Shown: positions 10,358 through 23,900 of the stretch, one piece after another
How the letters are laid out: the number at the start of each line of letters is the position of its first letter
Position numbering within the stretch: position 1 is the stretch's first letter
Assembly (NCBI GenBank): GCA_039881145.1
Contig: JAYKKI010000015.1
Span: 26,868,001-26,932,000 of the forward strand
Source of the DNA: Druceiella hillmani
Lineage: Eukaryota; Arthropoda; Insecta; Lepidoptera; Hepialidae
Reading direction: 5' to 3'
Length of the DNA stretch: 64,000 nt
Program-made: the position numbers and the translations under genes
The notes under the pieces: generated by a model
Databases searched by the model: none
What the model was told of the DNA's origin: nothing
The model's input: the letters and a program-made list of their open reading frames with translations, nothing else

Positions 10358-12814
10358 CCTAATTATTAAAAATGAGATTTATAGGCATTGCTTAACTTAT
10401 GATATTTATTAGCATGTATGGTAGGTATTGGGTAGGTTATCACCGTAGTTATCGGTTACGTAACTAAGATAACATTTCGTGTTATTTCCCTATTTGATAA
10501 CGCATCAAGATAACATTTTCTTAGTTCCGTTTCTTTGAATATGAAAAAAAACTCTTATAACATCACTTCGTTTTCCGTCTGTCGGTCGGTCAAGACTCTT
10601 TTTTCAGGATCGTGTAGAGGTATCCAGTTGAAATTAATATCAAATACTTAGGTTTAGGGTCCCTTGTAGCTGCGAAATCAAGCTTCTCACTCAATGCTAT
10701 CAAAAAGAACCCTAAAATTCGATTATTTATGCCACATATATAGACACTAAAAAATAAATCCAAACCTATCGGATACTTCTTGCTGACCTAAAAACATGAA
10801 ATTTGGCAAGAAGCATAATTTCAAAGCACAAAGAAAAAATCCGAAAATCGTAAATTTTGTAGTTATGTCACATAAAAAAAATGAATATGCGCCTGTAAAA
10901 GATACAGTAGACAATATATTCTCGTCCTAAAAAAAAAATTTGTAAATAGGTTTTTTTACCGCTTGCTTGACAGGTTTTTAATTAATAAATTCAGTTTATT
11001 TATATTTTTTACACAAATTTCTAAAAAAATACGTTCAAATATTTTACTCATAATTTTACTCCGGGTCATCGACAGAAATATATGATCTAACTTTGTTATA
11101 GCGGTTTCGTTAAGCGCGATGTCATTGTGCGATAACTAAACACAATTATCAATCTTATATTAGTCAAGGGTTATTTTATGATAGACAACTGATTATACGT
11201 ATTTATACATTCATCATCACCATCTTTCACATAAGGTGAGGGTAAGCGGCGGCAATGGGATGTTATTTTGAATGTTTGTGTCAATACCTTGCATTTTAAT
11301 TTAATGAGGACTTTTCTTCGTGATATAATTTAATATTCACATATAAATTGACTTATGTTTGTGTGAAGATCATAAGACCCGCGAATTACATATATCCACT
11401 AAAACTAGTGACACCAAAACCGCCAAATTGGCCTCTCGTGTACGATTCTCATGTAATTCTAACGTGTATGATCAATTCACATACTGATCCATAGCTAGAC
11501 AACAGGAGCATGACGCGAGTGCCAACTTCGGTGTTTGCTAATTTGGCAGTTTTATTTACATGTGTAAACATGAAATCCTTCACAATGATCTATGACATGA
11601 TTTGTGTACACAGAATCAGAAATAGTATGAGATAAAGATGACCCATCACCTAATTTGAAAGCTTGTTTTCTTTCTGTATAAAAGGCATTGTAGATAGATA
11701 TTTTTAACACACCTGTATATTAATAAAATATATAAAATAAAGCAATATTTTTTTCGAAAACAAAATTCCGTGTAGCAAAACTTAAGTTGTTTTAATTATT
11801 TAAAACTGTTCCACTCTATTTAAAAAAAAATCAGTTACTTGCAAATAAAAACTGAATGTTAATTTTTACAATTTCATTACTATCACAATTATAAAAATCA
11901 TATGTAACAAGACGGTTGATGTACTTAAGAATTGTCTACGCTACTACTAATATAAAAGAGGACTATGGCGAATTTTTATAACTATAGAAGTGCTAAGCGA
12001 ATTTACAATCCTGAATACGTGGTTTATTTATTTAATATTTTCTATTGATATTTAAAATGATTTTTTGCTGCGATCGATCATAGATTTATTTATTACTAAG
12101 AAAAATTGCTATTGACTAATATAACATTCAGTGGAATATTTTATTTGATAAATGTAATTATTTATAATAAAAAGATATGTATGTAATGTATATAAGCGTG
12201 GACAATCAAAAACGTTAACCATTATTTTTCATACAAAATTTCGAAAATACTGAACATTGTTAGCCGCGATATTAAACCTTTATTTTATATTTGTGAGAGG
12301 ATTTTAAAATATGCACAAACAGTTTCAAGGTCTACAATATCTTCGTTTCGCAAATTTCATTAAAATATTATATTTAATCTAAAGCGCGCGGCAGCCCACG
12401 TTCTCAACAACCGTACAAGTATTATGAAACACCAAATATTTCAACCCACTTTTAATACCCCTCTAACTCAAGATCTATTGGATGTACTGAGTTAAAACAC
12501 GAAAAAAAAAACGAAAGATTATACGGCATTCAAAATTTAATTAATATAGGGTTTATAATTTCAGAGGAATAGAATAACAATTGCTAATTTTGACATTGAA
12601 ATAGTGTATAATTTTAATGAATCAGCACTCATCATCAAAATCTTCACTTTATTTCTATTTTGCACGTTGCGACTAATAAAATATGATCTTCCTCGTGCTG
12701 CACGACTTTAAAATGTTTACCATTCCCTACAACTAAATACTCATTATTTTTCTAGTGTTTGAAATTACACATCAGCGCTATGTTCTTAAGGCAGTGTTTA
12801 TAATTTCGTTCGAC

Positions 12815-12820
<6 letters not shown>
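10358..12820. other. Intergenic DNA with an old dispersed repeat
   Basis: About 10555-10940 resembles, from memory, a repeat seen in several insect genomes. It has a GTCTGTCGGTCGGTCAAG block followed by a GGTATC...ATATCAAATACT motif and a later AAATTTGGCAAGAAGC motif. The family was not identified. Near 11410-11565 a short inverted pair (AACCGCCAAATTGG against CTAATTTGGCAGTT) may mark a small MITE of about 150 bases. No gene was recognised. Confidence 0.5.

Positions 12821-12863
<43 letters not shown>
12821..12863. repeat. (AT)n microsatellite
   Basis: Pure AT dinucleotide run. Confidence 0.97.
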
Positions 12864-12866
<3 letters not shown>

Positions 12867-15800
12867 GTAAAGTCTTATCAATAACAGGATAATATAAAAT
12901 TATTCATGAAGATGACATTTCAGATAGATAAATATTTTGAGCAAAAACTGTTTTCCTTCTAACTAATAAATTCTCAGGTCAAATAATAATCTTACCTCAA
13001 GACAAAATTTAAACTATATACGCTACACGTCGCATTTACTGACGTATATTCAACTAAAAAATAAAATAAGAACGTTTCATATAAAACATTAGATAATAAA
13101 AAAGAGTAATTAATTCTTCTACCAGTAATTCTATTTCTTTTATAAAGTAAATTTTGACCTATTTAAGAATTCGCTATTTTAAAATCATGAAACTTTGGAC
13201 GTTAGTACATAAAATAAACGTAAATATTTACATAAGTACGTATCTAAGCCATGTAAACTGTGTATATTACGATATTTATATAACATGGTTTGGCCTTTTT
13301 GAACAGTCATTAAATACCTTTGTATACTAATTATGTTATTTTCAACTAGTCTTTTAATTTTTTAAGTAAAATACTTATAGAAAATATCGATTATACATTA
13401 TGACATGTAACGCTTCCCGATTTTCGTTGGTTTCATTACTTAATTGTGTAAAAGAAGAACCTTCACGTCAAGACCAGATTAGTGTACGGATTAATTTATA
13501 TTCTGTTATTATATTAAGTGATCAAAACCCTATATCTATGTCAAAAAATTGTCGGATGTCTATGTCAAAGGTTGTTGAATTTTTATATCTCGGCTAGATT
13601 TTATTTCAATATACCCAGTTGTCAAAGTGATGTCTACGTCAGCTGTACGCATCAACATACTCGTGGTACTCGAACCCCGGTACTCGAAAGTCTAGGACCG
13701 CTGCTGAATAAATTTTCAAATATAGATCATTTATGTTATGTCTAAAAATAGAATCTGAATTTTGTACTAATAATTATTCATATCAGCTTATCAATTCGCA
13801 ATAGATATACACATCTTAAAAATAATCAAAATAACGTAAACTTAGAACAAAATGCATGATATAAATATATATCGTTCAATGAAACGATTAAATTTAGTAT
13901 GTAACACATTTTAATGTAAAAAATATCAGTTGTTTTGAAATATAAATAATCACTTAATGTACTCGCCGATTATTTTCGCGATAAAAATTACGGCTAACGT
14001 TTGAACAATATTGACAAATTGTCAGTTGCGATATATTTAATCAATACCACAAGTTTTTCTTGAGAATATAACGTATTATATGCAGTTTTTAAAAGTTCTT
14101 ACTATTGAATCAAATTTTGTACAACATAAGAAAGTTACGTATCCTTGAAAAATGTTTTATTGAAATATGCCACTGCTTTTACCGCTATTTAAAAATTAAA
14201 TGATGACAGAACAAATGTCAGTTGCAAGCAGCTACACATTAATTTCACATTTCATGTCGTATTTTTTGTCAAGAACATATTTGCAGCGTCCTTCTTTGTA
14301 ATAATTATAACATATGTTCAGTTAGGTTTTCTTTTACTTATCAGAAATACAGTAATAAAACAGATCAAATACAGTAATAATTAAAATTACATAAAACCAT
14401 TAAGATGAAACTAGTATGAATTTCATTCGACAAATAAATATTTTATGTGTTACGTACATGTACAAATCACATAAACTCAAAAGGGTGGGTATTCGCAACA
14501 ATTTTTTTAAAAACTATCATAATATAAGAATTCCTCCTAATTCGCTCTTACAGTTGAAATTCCTTGAAGTAGTTGAAGTCGTAATATAAGATTACTCTTT
14601 CAGTTGAAATTCCACATTGTACGTGAAATGAGAAAGGAAAATTTCGAGTACTTTTAAATAATTTTAAATTATTATTTTGAAACTTTTTAGGATTAATTAG
14701 CTTTATAACTTTACCAAATTTTAATTACGACAGACAGATATACGAGCAAACACGCGAATAATCTTGTAAGAGCTTCGTTATTTGGAATACAGAAAAATTG
14801 CAAATATTAAGTGAAAATTTCGAAATATCTTAAGTCCATAAAGTAACACGCGGTGATAAGCTTAAGGTAGATTTTAATGAAATTAAACATACCGCTATGG
14901 AAAATACAAATAAAGACGTCTATTGAGCAAGAGTAGTGGTGACTTGAAAGAAGTAAAAATAAAAAAAAATTTCAATAATAAATCGCTAAAAGTATGAAAT
15001 TTTACTTCCCTGTCAATGAAATACAATGTATTTATTTGAATTTTCACAATACAAAGCGGAAATTGGCACAAGCAACAATAATCTCGCACAAGCGTAATCA
15101 AAAACAAAGCCTAAATGTAAATAATTTTTTTGATACTGCACTACTAATTTTGTTAAAGTGTCCAGGACCATTATACCTTATTTTTTCTTTTAAATATATA
15201 TGTAAATCCTAGCCGACCATATACCGACTTTTTCAGTTTCAACTTTTTAACTCGGAAGAAAGAAAGCCAGAAGTTTTTGGGAGTCTACATCCCAGAATCC
15301 ATTAAAGCTATAATTATGACATTTGAAATTCAGTGTCGTGTTTATCATCTATTGCGTCAAATAAGTATAGAGTTAGAAATATGTAAATGTAAATAAATTT
15401 TGAGAAAATCTTAAGAGTAATATCGTTTTTAAAATTAATAAAAACTGTAAGTAATACTTTCGAAATGTATAGAAGGTAGCAGTAACTAGTATTAAAAAAA
15501 ACTAGTATTAAAAAAATCATCGATGTGGTTATATTGGATTATCAAAATTTCATTAAGTTTTAGAAGAATTTGTTTGTTATTTAAATATTAAAAGTAAGCA
15601 TTGAGAAATCACTTAATTTGTTTCTGTAAAATATATGAATATTTTAAGCAGTGCTTTTGACTACAGTGGTTGAAGACTTGGGTATTTTGTGATTTTATTT
15701 GATAACAATACAACAATATTAATTAAAATAATCGCGTATGAAACAAATGTAAATATTTATTACTTAAACATCAACCTTAACAGATTGAAACCTTTTCATG

Positions 15801-16479
15801 TACATATTTAATTTAATATATTTTGCACGATTATAAATAATTTATTTCACTAATTATTCCATAATAAACAGGTTTCCGTTATAGATTAATTACATTTGTA
15901 TTGTGCCCGTAATACTAATTGTATTGTAGCGTAATACTAATGTATTACGTTTATGTAATTTGTATTGTATTACGTTTATGTAATTTGTATTGTAGCGTAA
16001 TACTAATGTATTACGCTAATAACACAATTATATCCTCTCGCTTTTTTTTATATCCCTTAATTCGTTTAACAAAGTTAGCTCATTCAATATAGTCGAGCGA
16101 AATTAAAAAAATAATTAATATTTGCCCTCACAATAAATTATAATTACACCCTGTAAATATTCCACTCTCCAAATATTTGATACTGAATAAATTATCTTTC
16201 CTTTTTCGAATAAGGTTGTGGGTACGCTACGAATAAAATATGGAAATGAAATGATGAATTAAAAAAAACGAATAGTGAATATAGTTAAAAATTATGTTCT
16301 CCTTTTTTTGCTCAATATATCACCAATATTTAGTTGTCAGATTTACACATTGATACCTTTTCATATACCAATATTATTATGATTATGAGTATACACTTTT
16401 CCATGCAAAATTAACGTGAATAGAAATAGATTTATAATACATTCAATGACAATTAACTATTATTTTTATCTCCATTAAC
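12864..16479. other. AT-rich DNA, small repeats only
   Basis: No gene supported. Overlapping opposite-strand frames at 14895-15107 and 14994-15212 are both likely chance. A diverged direct repeat sharing CAGTTGAAATTCC lies near 14520-14615. Confidence 0.5.
15905..16020. repeat. Repeated palindromes with GCGTAATAC stem
   Basis: Two copies of a hairpin, GCGTAATAC-TAAT-GTATTACG(C/T), occur at about 15929-15950 and 15995-16016. They are separated by repeated TTTATGTAATTTGTATTGTA units. The second copy has a perfect 9-base stem. It looks like local slippage or duplication of a small palindrome. Confidence 0.8.
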
Positions 16480-17330
16480 TCGCCAAAACAAAAACAGAAT
16501 TATGATATTAACAATCACCTGGCAAATAATGCCTTACTTAAATAATTTAACTAACGTATCGAAATATGCGACCTGCGTTAGTTTGTAATTAATTATATCC
16601 TAATACCTTAGTATTAGGAACTGAAATAACTGGATTACCATGAAAACGCATGAACAACTCAAAATATTTATTACAATTTATTTATGTATTTATAAAGTTC
16701 AATATTTGTATTCACACTTGCTAGAATTCTTAATGGGATACCATAACGGAAATACAAGTACATGAAGCATATAGAAACGTTACCCAGCAAGGTAAACTAA
16801 TATTTATCACGAAATAAATAATTACTTTATAACAATAATGTAACTGTAATAATCCTTGCAATACCTAATTCGGCAGAGGATATTTAGGCTACCACTAAAG
16901 AAACGTACAAGTCTCTTACGAATGCGAAATAATATTGACTCACACACAGAATAACGCATCAGGACCTCGCTTCTATGTGAATGTTATTACAACTTGGCCA
17001 TCTCTAATACATCAAGGCAGCTTCATGTTAATGTTCATTATTCCGTCATAATACGCTAATCCACTTAGCATGAAAACCTAATTATTATATCTGCCCTTGA
17101 GGCTGTCATTTTCGACACTTAATTATAATGCCATTATTACGTTGAAGGAAAATTTAGGGGCATTAATGAAGCGAAAGCGTCTACAAAAAGGAATGTCAAG
17201 TGACTGGCGGGGGTAGCAGGTCATTTCGTTTGACCTATAAAACATGAAGTACTTAATTTTCAATTTGACCCATCAATGTCTTAAAACCATTTTAAACGAT
17301 TAGTTTATTAAATAGCGGAATTGCATAAAA
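16480..17330. promoter_or_regulatory. Possible conserved non-coding element or enhancer
   Basis: This stretch is more complex than its surroundings, lacks simple repeats and has no open frame. It holds many homeodomain-type cores (TAATTA, ATTATAATGCCATTATTA near 17120-17140, ATTAATGAAG), an E-box CACCTG near 16520 and a GC-rich spot GACTGGCGGGGGTAGCAGG near 17200-17220. That mix is typical of developmental enhancers, but no factor binding can be shown. It could equally be ordinary unique DNA. Confidence 0.3.
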
Positions 17331-18604
17331 ACTGACTTTTAACTTAATTTATTTTCACTTCAAATGCAACGAAGAGGAAATGTGCATATATGGTCTGATT
17401 GTGTTTTTTTCACCAAACTCTAATAATTTCTTCATGCCGGTGTATATATTCGTCCGTCTGTCATAAGCTCGTAGTTTCTACAATTTTAAACTTCCGTTGC
17501 TGTTATATGCTTCGGAAGTACTTTCCCTTATTAAGTAAGAGATGACAAAACATTTTTAGCATCCCCCCCTTGCGTGGGCTTAGAAAAGTCTCGTCAGGAT
17601 GATGTATTAAAATCAAATTTATGTACCATTTACCATTTTTAATTTTTAGCTCCGTTTATAAAATATTATGGTTCAAAACAAAGTTAGGTATTGAAACAGC
17701 AAGTTTCATTAAAATCCTTATTGAGCTGCCGTAAAGTTTTACACGTGTGTAAATAAATTTTATCTCTAAGTTTTGCTTTCAATAACTATAAACTGAAAAG
17801 ATATAAACTATTGGCATAAATTCAGAAAAGTAAAAATAAAGGAAATATTTTCATTCTAAATGTGTTATAAGTATATGGATTTCAAATTCGTTTTCCTGAG
17901 ACTGATGTGGAAGCGTTCAAGTAAAAGGGTTTGTGACGTACATAACATAAAAATAATCTTCAAGTGAAAAGGCCAAATATTGAACAATATGTTATTATAT
18001 TTCATGGTAGAAAATTTACCTGTAATCGGAGATTGTTCTTATTTTATGCCAATATTAGCGAATTTACTATCGATAAAATATTGATAATATTTTGTGGAAA
18101 TTTCATGAATATGTAAACTTTGTAACTCGGTATATTATTATCTGGTAAGCTATTATGGTACAAATTTTAGAAATAATAGTAGATCCAGGATCTTAAATAT
18201 ATAAAGAAAGCTCTCTGGTTTACATAATCCTGTCCTTGAACAAAGCGGGAAAACAGCGGTTGCTTAAAAACTATTTTATCAAAACACATCGTGGTTTTTT
18301 CGCTCCTTGGCAAAACCAATGTCAGTTACAATTGGCTATATCCTTTTATTCCATTTGAAGAATAAATATAATTTACGTGGAATATTTTGGTAGTGTCCCT
18401 TTAGGAGGAAACATTTGGAAGAAATTTTCGTCTCGTTCGGTAATATTTTTCTTTTATTTTGAGTTCTTAACGTAGTTGAGTTAAAAGGTTTATAGAAACA
18501 ACAATAGTAGCGGTTTTTATGATTTCGTGATATATTGCACATATATAGTGATCGTTGTTCACTACTGTGCCAAAGAACCTTGAACTAATATTCATGTTTT
18601 TCAG
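17331..18604. other. AT-rich DNA with traces of old repeats
   Basis: A CGTCCGTCTGTC motif near 17450, a C7 run at 17573-17579 and an AAGTTTCATTAAAATCC motif near 17702 resemble fragments of old insect-type dispersed repeats. No gene supported. Confidence 0.4.
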
Positions 18605-18827
18605 GTATATAATATAAACATTGCTCAATGGTTCTATTCATGGGTTATAAATCGAAAAATCAATACCTTAAATTCTCACCCCTAACTACCTCAAAAACTA
18701 ATACGATGTACAAACTTTTCAAAAATATACAAATATCACAGATAATAATTGTTTTTACTTGCGTTCTGATCTCTGAAATTCGCGCATCGCGTTTTGTTTA
18801 CTTGAATCCTTTACCGCCCGCTTATCA
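18605..18827 (+). CDS. Candidate exon encoding a signal peptide (start of a secreted protein)
   Basis: The segment sits between an acceptor-like TTTTTCAG ending at 18604 and a consensus-like donor CA|GTGAGTCAT at 18828. From the ATG at 18706 it encodes 40 codons plus two bases. There is a basic N terminus (MYKLFKN), a hydrophobic core (IIIVFTCVLIS), then EIRAS, a plausible signal-peptidase site, and a mature start SRFVYLNPLPPAY. An upstream in-frame ATG at 18628 would add 26 residues and mask the signal, so 18706 is preferred. The open frame reads three more bases past the donor and then stops at TGA. No continuing exon was found, and the family is not recognised. A chance frame cannot be excluded. 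Confidence 0.42.
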
Positions 18828-19319
18828 GTGAGTCATATTTGCAATATTTCCCGATATTTGTTTGTATTTTTGTATGTTTGTGACATGAAAATCCAAAGCC
18901 AAAGTATGTATTATTATATTTCATACATTTAATTTTGTCTTCTGTAGTATTTAAAATACTTTAGTGCTACGAAAGTTGATTATAATTTTAGGTAAATATC
19001 CATAATTTTTATTTATCTGGATCTCACAAGTTTTAGCACCAATGCGTACTTATGATAATATGTAAATTGATATAATTGTAGTTTGATGTAAAATATATCA
19101 GCCAATATAGTCTAACATGAACTGTGGGTGCTATGGTTCGTTATGTTGACTCGTAACTAAGGTTTTTTGGAAGCACATCTACGAGATCTTTGCAAGGTTA
19201 ATTAAAATGTATGTTTTTTTTAGGTAATTCAGTGAAGTGCTCCTTTTACAGGACGTATTTTTTTGAGTTATGAAATTTAGTAAAATGATATAGTAAAGAA
19301 AAACCTTAAACACTAAATT

Positions 19320-20973
19320 TTTAAAAAGTATGCTGATTGGTTCAGGGCTATTAAGTGTATTGATTTGGCAACAACTGAGAAATATAAATCTGAATGTGAT
19401 TTAGCTCACCCTAGTACATCTTCCTCCAGTCGCGGTCGACCAAGTAGGGATTTTAGTGTTTTAAGCATAACATCCAAACGGAGACGGTTAACAGAATTAT
19501 CTTAGGTTGACATTCAGCAGTCAGTGCATAACTTAACAGTTCGGATACGTCAACATAAACAAATATTAGTGCCAATGAAGATTTACCACTTTTCGTGGAG
19601 GCTAAGCTTATAGAACATAAATTTTTGTTAACAATGAACTTTGTTTATAGTTGTTGACAATAATTTTTATATAGTAAAACTGTTTTACCGTTATATCAGA
19701 GTATCTTGTAAGTTAAGAAAAAGTGATATACTAGCAATATAGTAGCGATGGAATCAAAAGTTCATCAATCGTTCATTCGTTCATCGCGGATCTTAAAGTC
19801 AGAGAAATTTGTTTTAAATAGTGTTCCAACGGAGTCAGTTAATCTATCTTTAATAGGGAAATAGGGTTTTGATGGTACTGCGGGTCATAACAAGTACAAA
19901 CAAACTTTCCCGGATTCTAACTTAGATTATGATAGTAGTTTATTTGTAACTTCTTATATTTCTTTGCAGTTAGTAACAAATTCAGATATTGAAACCAACA
20001 TTTTGTTGAAAAATCTACGCCCATCTTCTACGAGATACCGTAAATCAATTTGTTTCCAATTTGTGAAAGAAAATTCTACTGTATCTAAAAATGAGGAATC
20101 TAATTTTAAAGAAAATATAAATTCCTTTTGCCCAAGAACATTCACATTCCACGAACGCGTTTTCGATATCCAGCATTCTTTGCTGCTGACTATGGTCGAT
20201 TTTAAAATTTGTAGTGTGTTAAATGGAAAATCATTTGCTAGGTCTTATATTTGTGAAGCAATACCTAAAGAAATGAATAACATAGATAGGTACTTGCTAA
20301 AAAAAAGTGATGAAAATCATTCTGAATTTGGTTTGTCACCTCTACATTCGTGAATTCGTTTCTTTGTGTATTTCCTTCAGTTTTCTTACAGAACAGATTT
20401 TAAAAATTGGCAGGTTAGATCAGACGATGTTAAAAAATGTTAGCTGATAATAAATTGACCGTTCGAAATCAATTTAGGTCTCAATTAGGCTTAATTATTA
20501 TAGATAAACCATGAAGTAGCGTGAAGCGAGTCACGGAACGACGGAAATACTGCGAGACATTTTTTATTGAATTCTTCAACCAAAATTGTAGGCTAAAACA
20601 GGGATTTAATTTACCATTGTTCTACAATTTTGCAAGCTTTATCTTCGGAATTCAATATCAATGTATAGTCATGTAGTAAATTCGGTTTGGAAACCGCGCG
20701 ACTTTTGGTACAAGAATAACAATGGTATAATCTCCCAGCTTCCGATCAAACATTAGTAATACATAGCTTGTAAATTTTAAAGTATACCTTAAAAATTATG
20801 AAAAGCCTGTCGAAGCAAATAACAACAATTTAAAGTCATTTAGACGAGTCCATGCTCAAAAAATGACTCGGAAACTTACTAATACCGATTTAATGCATAG
20901 ATTTATGTTACAGTCGAACTCCTTCGTTACCAGCCTACGAAAGCTTCCCCGAAGGAAAGGGTTTTTTGAATAG
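19320..20973 (+). pseudogene. Transib/RAG1-like transposase, decayed
   Basis: Former cut-and-paste transposase of the superfamily that includes the RAG1 recombinase core. Reading across frames, in order: a basic N-terminal segment (SRGRPSRDFSVLS, SKRRRL, about 19430-19500); GFDGTAGH (19865-19888), matching the first catalytic Asp region; SSTRYRKSICFQF near 20023; LLLTMVDFKICSV with the second Asp at 20198-20200; YICEAIPKEMN, like the RAG1 YIC zinc segment; FGLSPLHS, where a stop at 20351-20353 replaces an expected Trp, then IRFF and NWQVR; NDGNTARHFL (20537-20566); QWYNLPAS near 20718; and VEANNNNLKSFRR with the third acidic residue at 20812-20814; then LPRRKGFFE and a stop at 20971. Several stops and frameshifts make it non-functional. 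Assignment rests on remembered family motifs. Confidence 0.8.
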
Positions 20974-23900
20974 TGAATTAACAAATTTGTTAGTAGTTTA
21001 GAAAATCTTGAAATAGTTTTTTTAAGAATATCCGAGTGTATTTATTTGTTTTGCTTAAAAAAAGACAAAGTTTTTTTCTCAATTTCAATGTCGTTTTTTA
21101 TTATTTTTTATATTTTTGTTTATATAATGTTTGCTTACTGATATTAGACATTACAGTTTATTTAAAGCCAAATTTTTCAATTTATGGTGCTTGATATTAA
21201 TTAACATAGACATTGAAATATACAATTTTTTACATTTACTTTAATTTTTCTTTTCATTTATAATCAAATTATTGGTAAATATGGTGTATAATATAATAAA
21301 TTAAGTAAATAACACTTTGTTTTATCAGTTACGGTTATTTTAATACAAACGCAATGCTGTATTTCTGTATTATCTATTTTTGACCCCCCGCCTTAGAATT
21401 TTGTACCACCGTGAAAGGTAGAAAATATAATTTTAGATAGTTCAACATTCATGAACCTAATTTTTCGCGCAAACATTAATTAAGTCTATTAAGTTAATAA
21501 TGTAATATAAAAACTTGAAATTTTCTTTGTAGTTATGTAAATATCTAATTTTATTTCTAAATCATCTCATAATACTCGATATATCACATTTCAGTATAAA
21601 GACGCCTCTGTGACAACATTATATAGGCAATCTTGAAAGAATCTATGAAAATTAATTTTAAAATAGTGTCCTGCTGCTATTTTGATAATTATTTCCAATG
21701 CCTTGGAAATAATTATGAAAATAGTATAAATTCAATCGTTAAATGAGTTATTTTGATTTTTATTCATTATTATTTATTTTGTAAGATAACCTAAATCATT
21801 GACATAGCATCAATTAAATATTTTCTTTTTGTAAATATTGCATTATACAAGCGAACTATCAAAAAATTTAAATTTATGTACTTAGCTGGCAAAGTTCAAC
21901 CATTGGTAAATCTGAGCACTTTAGTTGAAGTAGTAAGAATAATAGAAAAATAAACAAAAATGCCTGTGCATTTAACAAAGCACTCGTGTTTGAAAATGTC
22001 AGCTGAAGACAATATCCTGTAAATCAAAATATTTTGCAGATTTTTTCCATCTAAAGTAAGTAGATTACTGGAACAAATCTTAATTGTGGAGATCTTTCAT
22101 TACAACCAAAAAAAATGTTTTTACAGATCGTTATCTTTATGGTACTTTATTTAGATTAATGAAAATATTTACTTAGTTAATTTTTTTATTTGTTTTAATA
22201 TCAGAAGTAAAGTTATAAAAAAGGTGTATAAAATCAACAGAAAAAAGACGCCAGAAACAAATAACGTCTAGATGGAAACATTTACACAAACAATAAAGCG
22301 AATACGAATTTGAGTTTCATTCTTTTCAGAAATATTTTACGTGATAGACAGTATCGGTGTTAATGTAACATTATACAGCAAAGAAATCGAATCGTCACGA
22401 ACTACAGTCACGTAGACATTAGTGAAATTTCCAAATTTTATCTTATGTTAATAATATCGACTTTGATGTACTGCACTAAGACGCTGCCAGGGTTTTTTTT
22501 CTATATTATTTGCCAAATCTAAAACATATTTCTCTTAATCAGCTGTTGTTGGTACCCATATGATTTCGTCCTGATTATATGCGTCAGTAGGATGTGCATA
22601 TTTTGACTAATATTTTTAAAATTTACTTGTTAAATACACGTACAACACACATTACAAAAATTCCGTACATAAGTGGATGCAAATGGAACTTCTACTACTA
22701 TTTCTATTAAACTATTTATAAAATATTGGCCTTATTTATTACCATGTATATTATGTATGTAGATACATCATACACGTATTATATAATTCGCCGATATAAA
22801 GCAAATACCTTGGTATGCAAGTTAACCCAAATAATATAATATATACCTTGCATTGAAATGCCACAAAATTAAATGTTATAGTAGAGGGACTTCGCAAAAA
22901 TGTTTGGAGATACATATCTCGCTAAGGAAACACCACATCAAATATATTGACAACATATTTGATTACATTTTAGATCACTTTTTCAATAACCATTTCCATT
23001 CGATGTGTCCGTTAGAAAACAAGGCTGGCTCGCGAAAATCCTGTCAAACGAAAGTTTCATTAAAATAAGGAAATATGTGATTCTCTAATAAAAATATAAC
23101 ACAGCAATGTATTAAACTACTTCCTGGTATGTCATAAAGATGATATCCGAGTTAAGCATGGTATCCGAGTTATTAACAGAAAAGAATAACCTCTAGAATT
23201 TAGCACTCAAAGAACGCATATTATCTTAAAAATCTTCATTTTTCCGATAACTGAAAATCTTGATTTGTTAAAAAACAGTCGCTTTCTGAGATATGTGCAT
23301 TTACAACTGTAAAATATAATGCAAGATTCGTCATTTTGTATTAACTTCAAGAGATATTAATTATATAGCACTATCATCTAGATCTAAAAGAAAAGAAACG
23401 AAACAAATTTTTGAATAAATTAAAATTAACAGAGTGAATATTATATTATATTCATTCATAAATAATTGTGCTTTAGAACATTTTGTTAATCATGCGCAAA
23501 TATATACATATTGTAGGATAATTGCACATTGAAATAATTATTTTGATAATCCCAGAAAGATAACATCGGTATGGACGACTGTTTGCGATAGATAATTGGC
23601 AATCAACTTCGTAAATTTTAGGGTCTTTATAATATTTCGATGTCCTAATATAATAAAACCATGTCTGTTCATTCCTATTTCCATAAATTAAGAACAATTT
23701 ACTTATATTTACAATCTGTCTATGATTATTATAAGGCTCCTGATTTTGTAACCATCCTATGACACGTTGAAATAATAACGTGTTTTATGTTGTATTCGTA
23801 TAAAATTGTACGCTGTGCTATAAAGAACCGATCAAAAATTATGGTTTCTTTTGATTTCACGCAGGCAGTAAAATTTTCTGTAAAATATTATATCGTAAGC

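Noticed and set aside
21385..21413. Possible Transib right terminus ending ACCACCGTG
   Set aside because: No matching left terminus or GC-rich 5-base duplication was found, so the boundary is not annotated.
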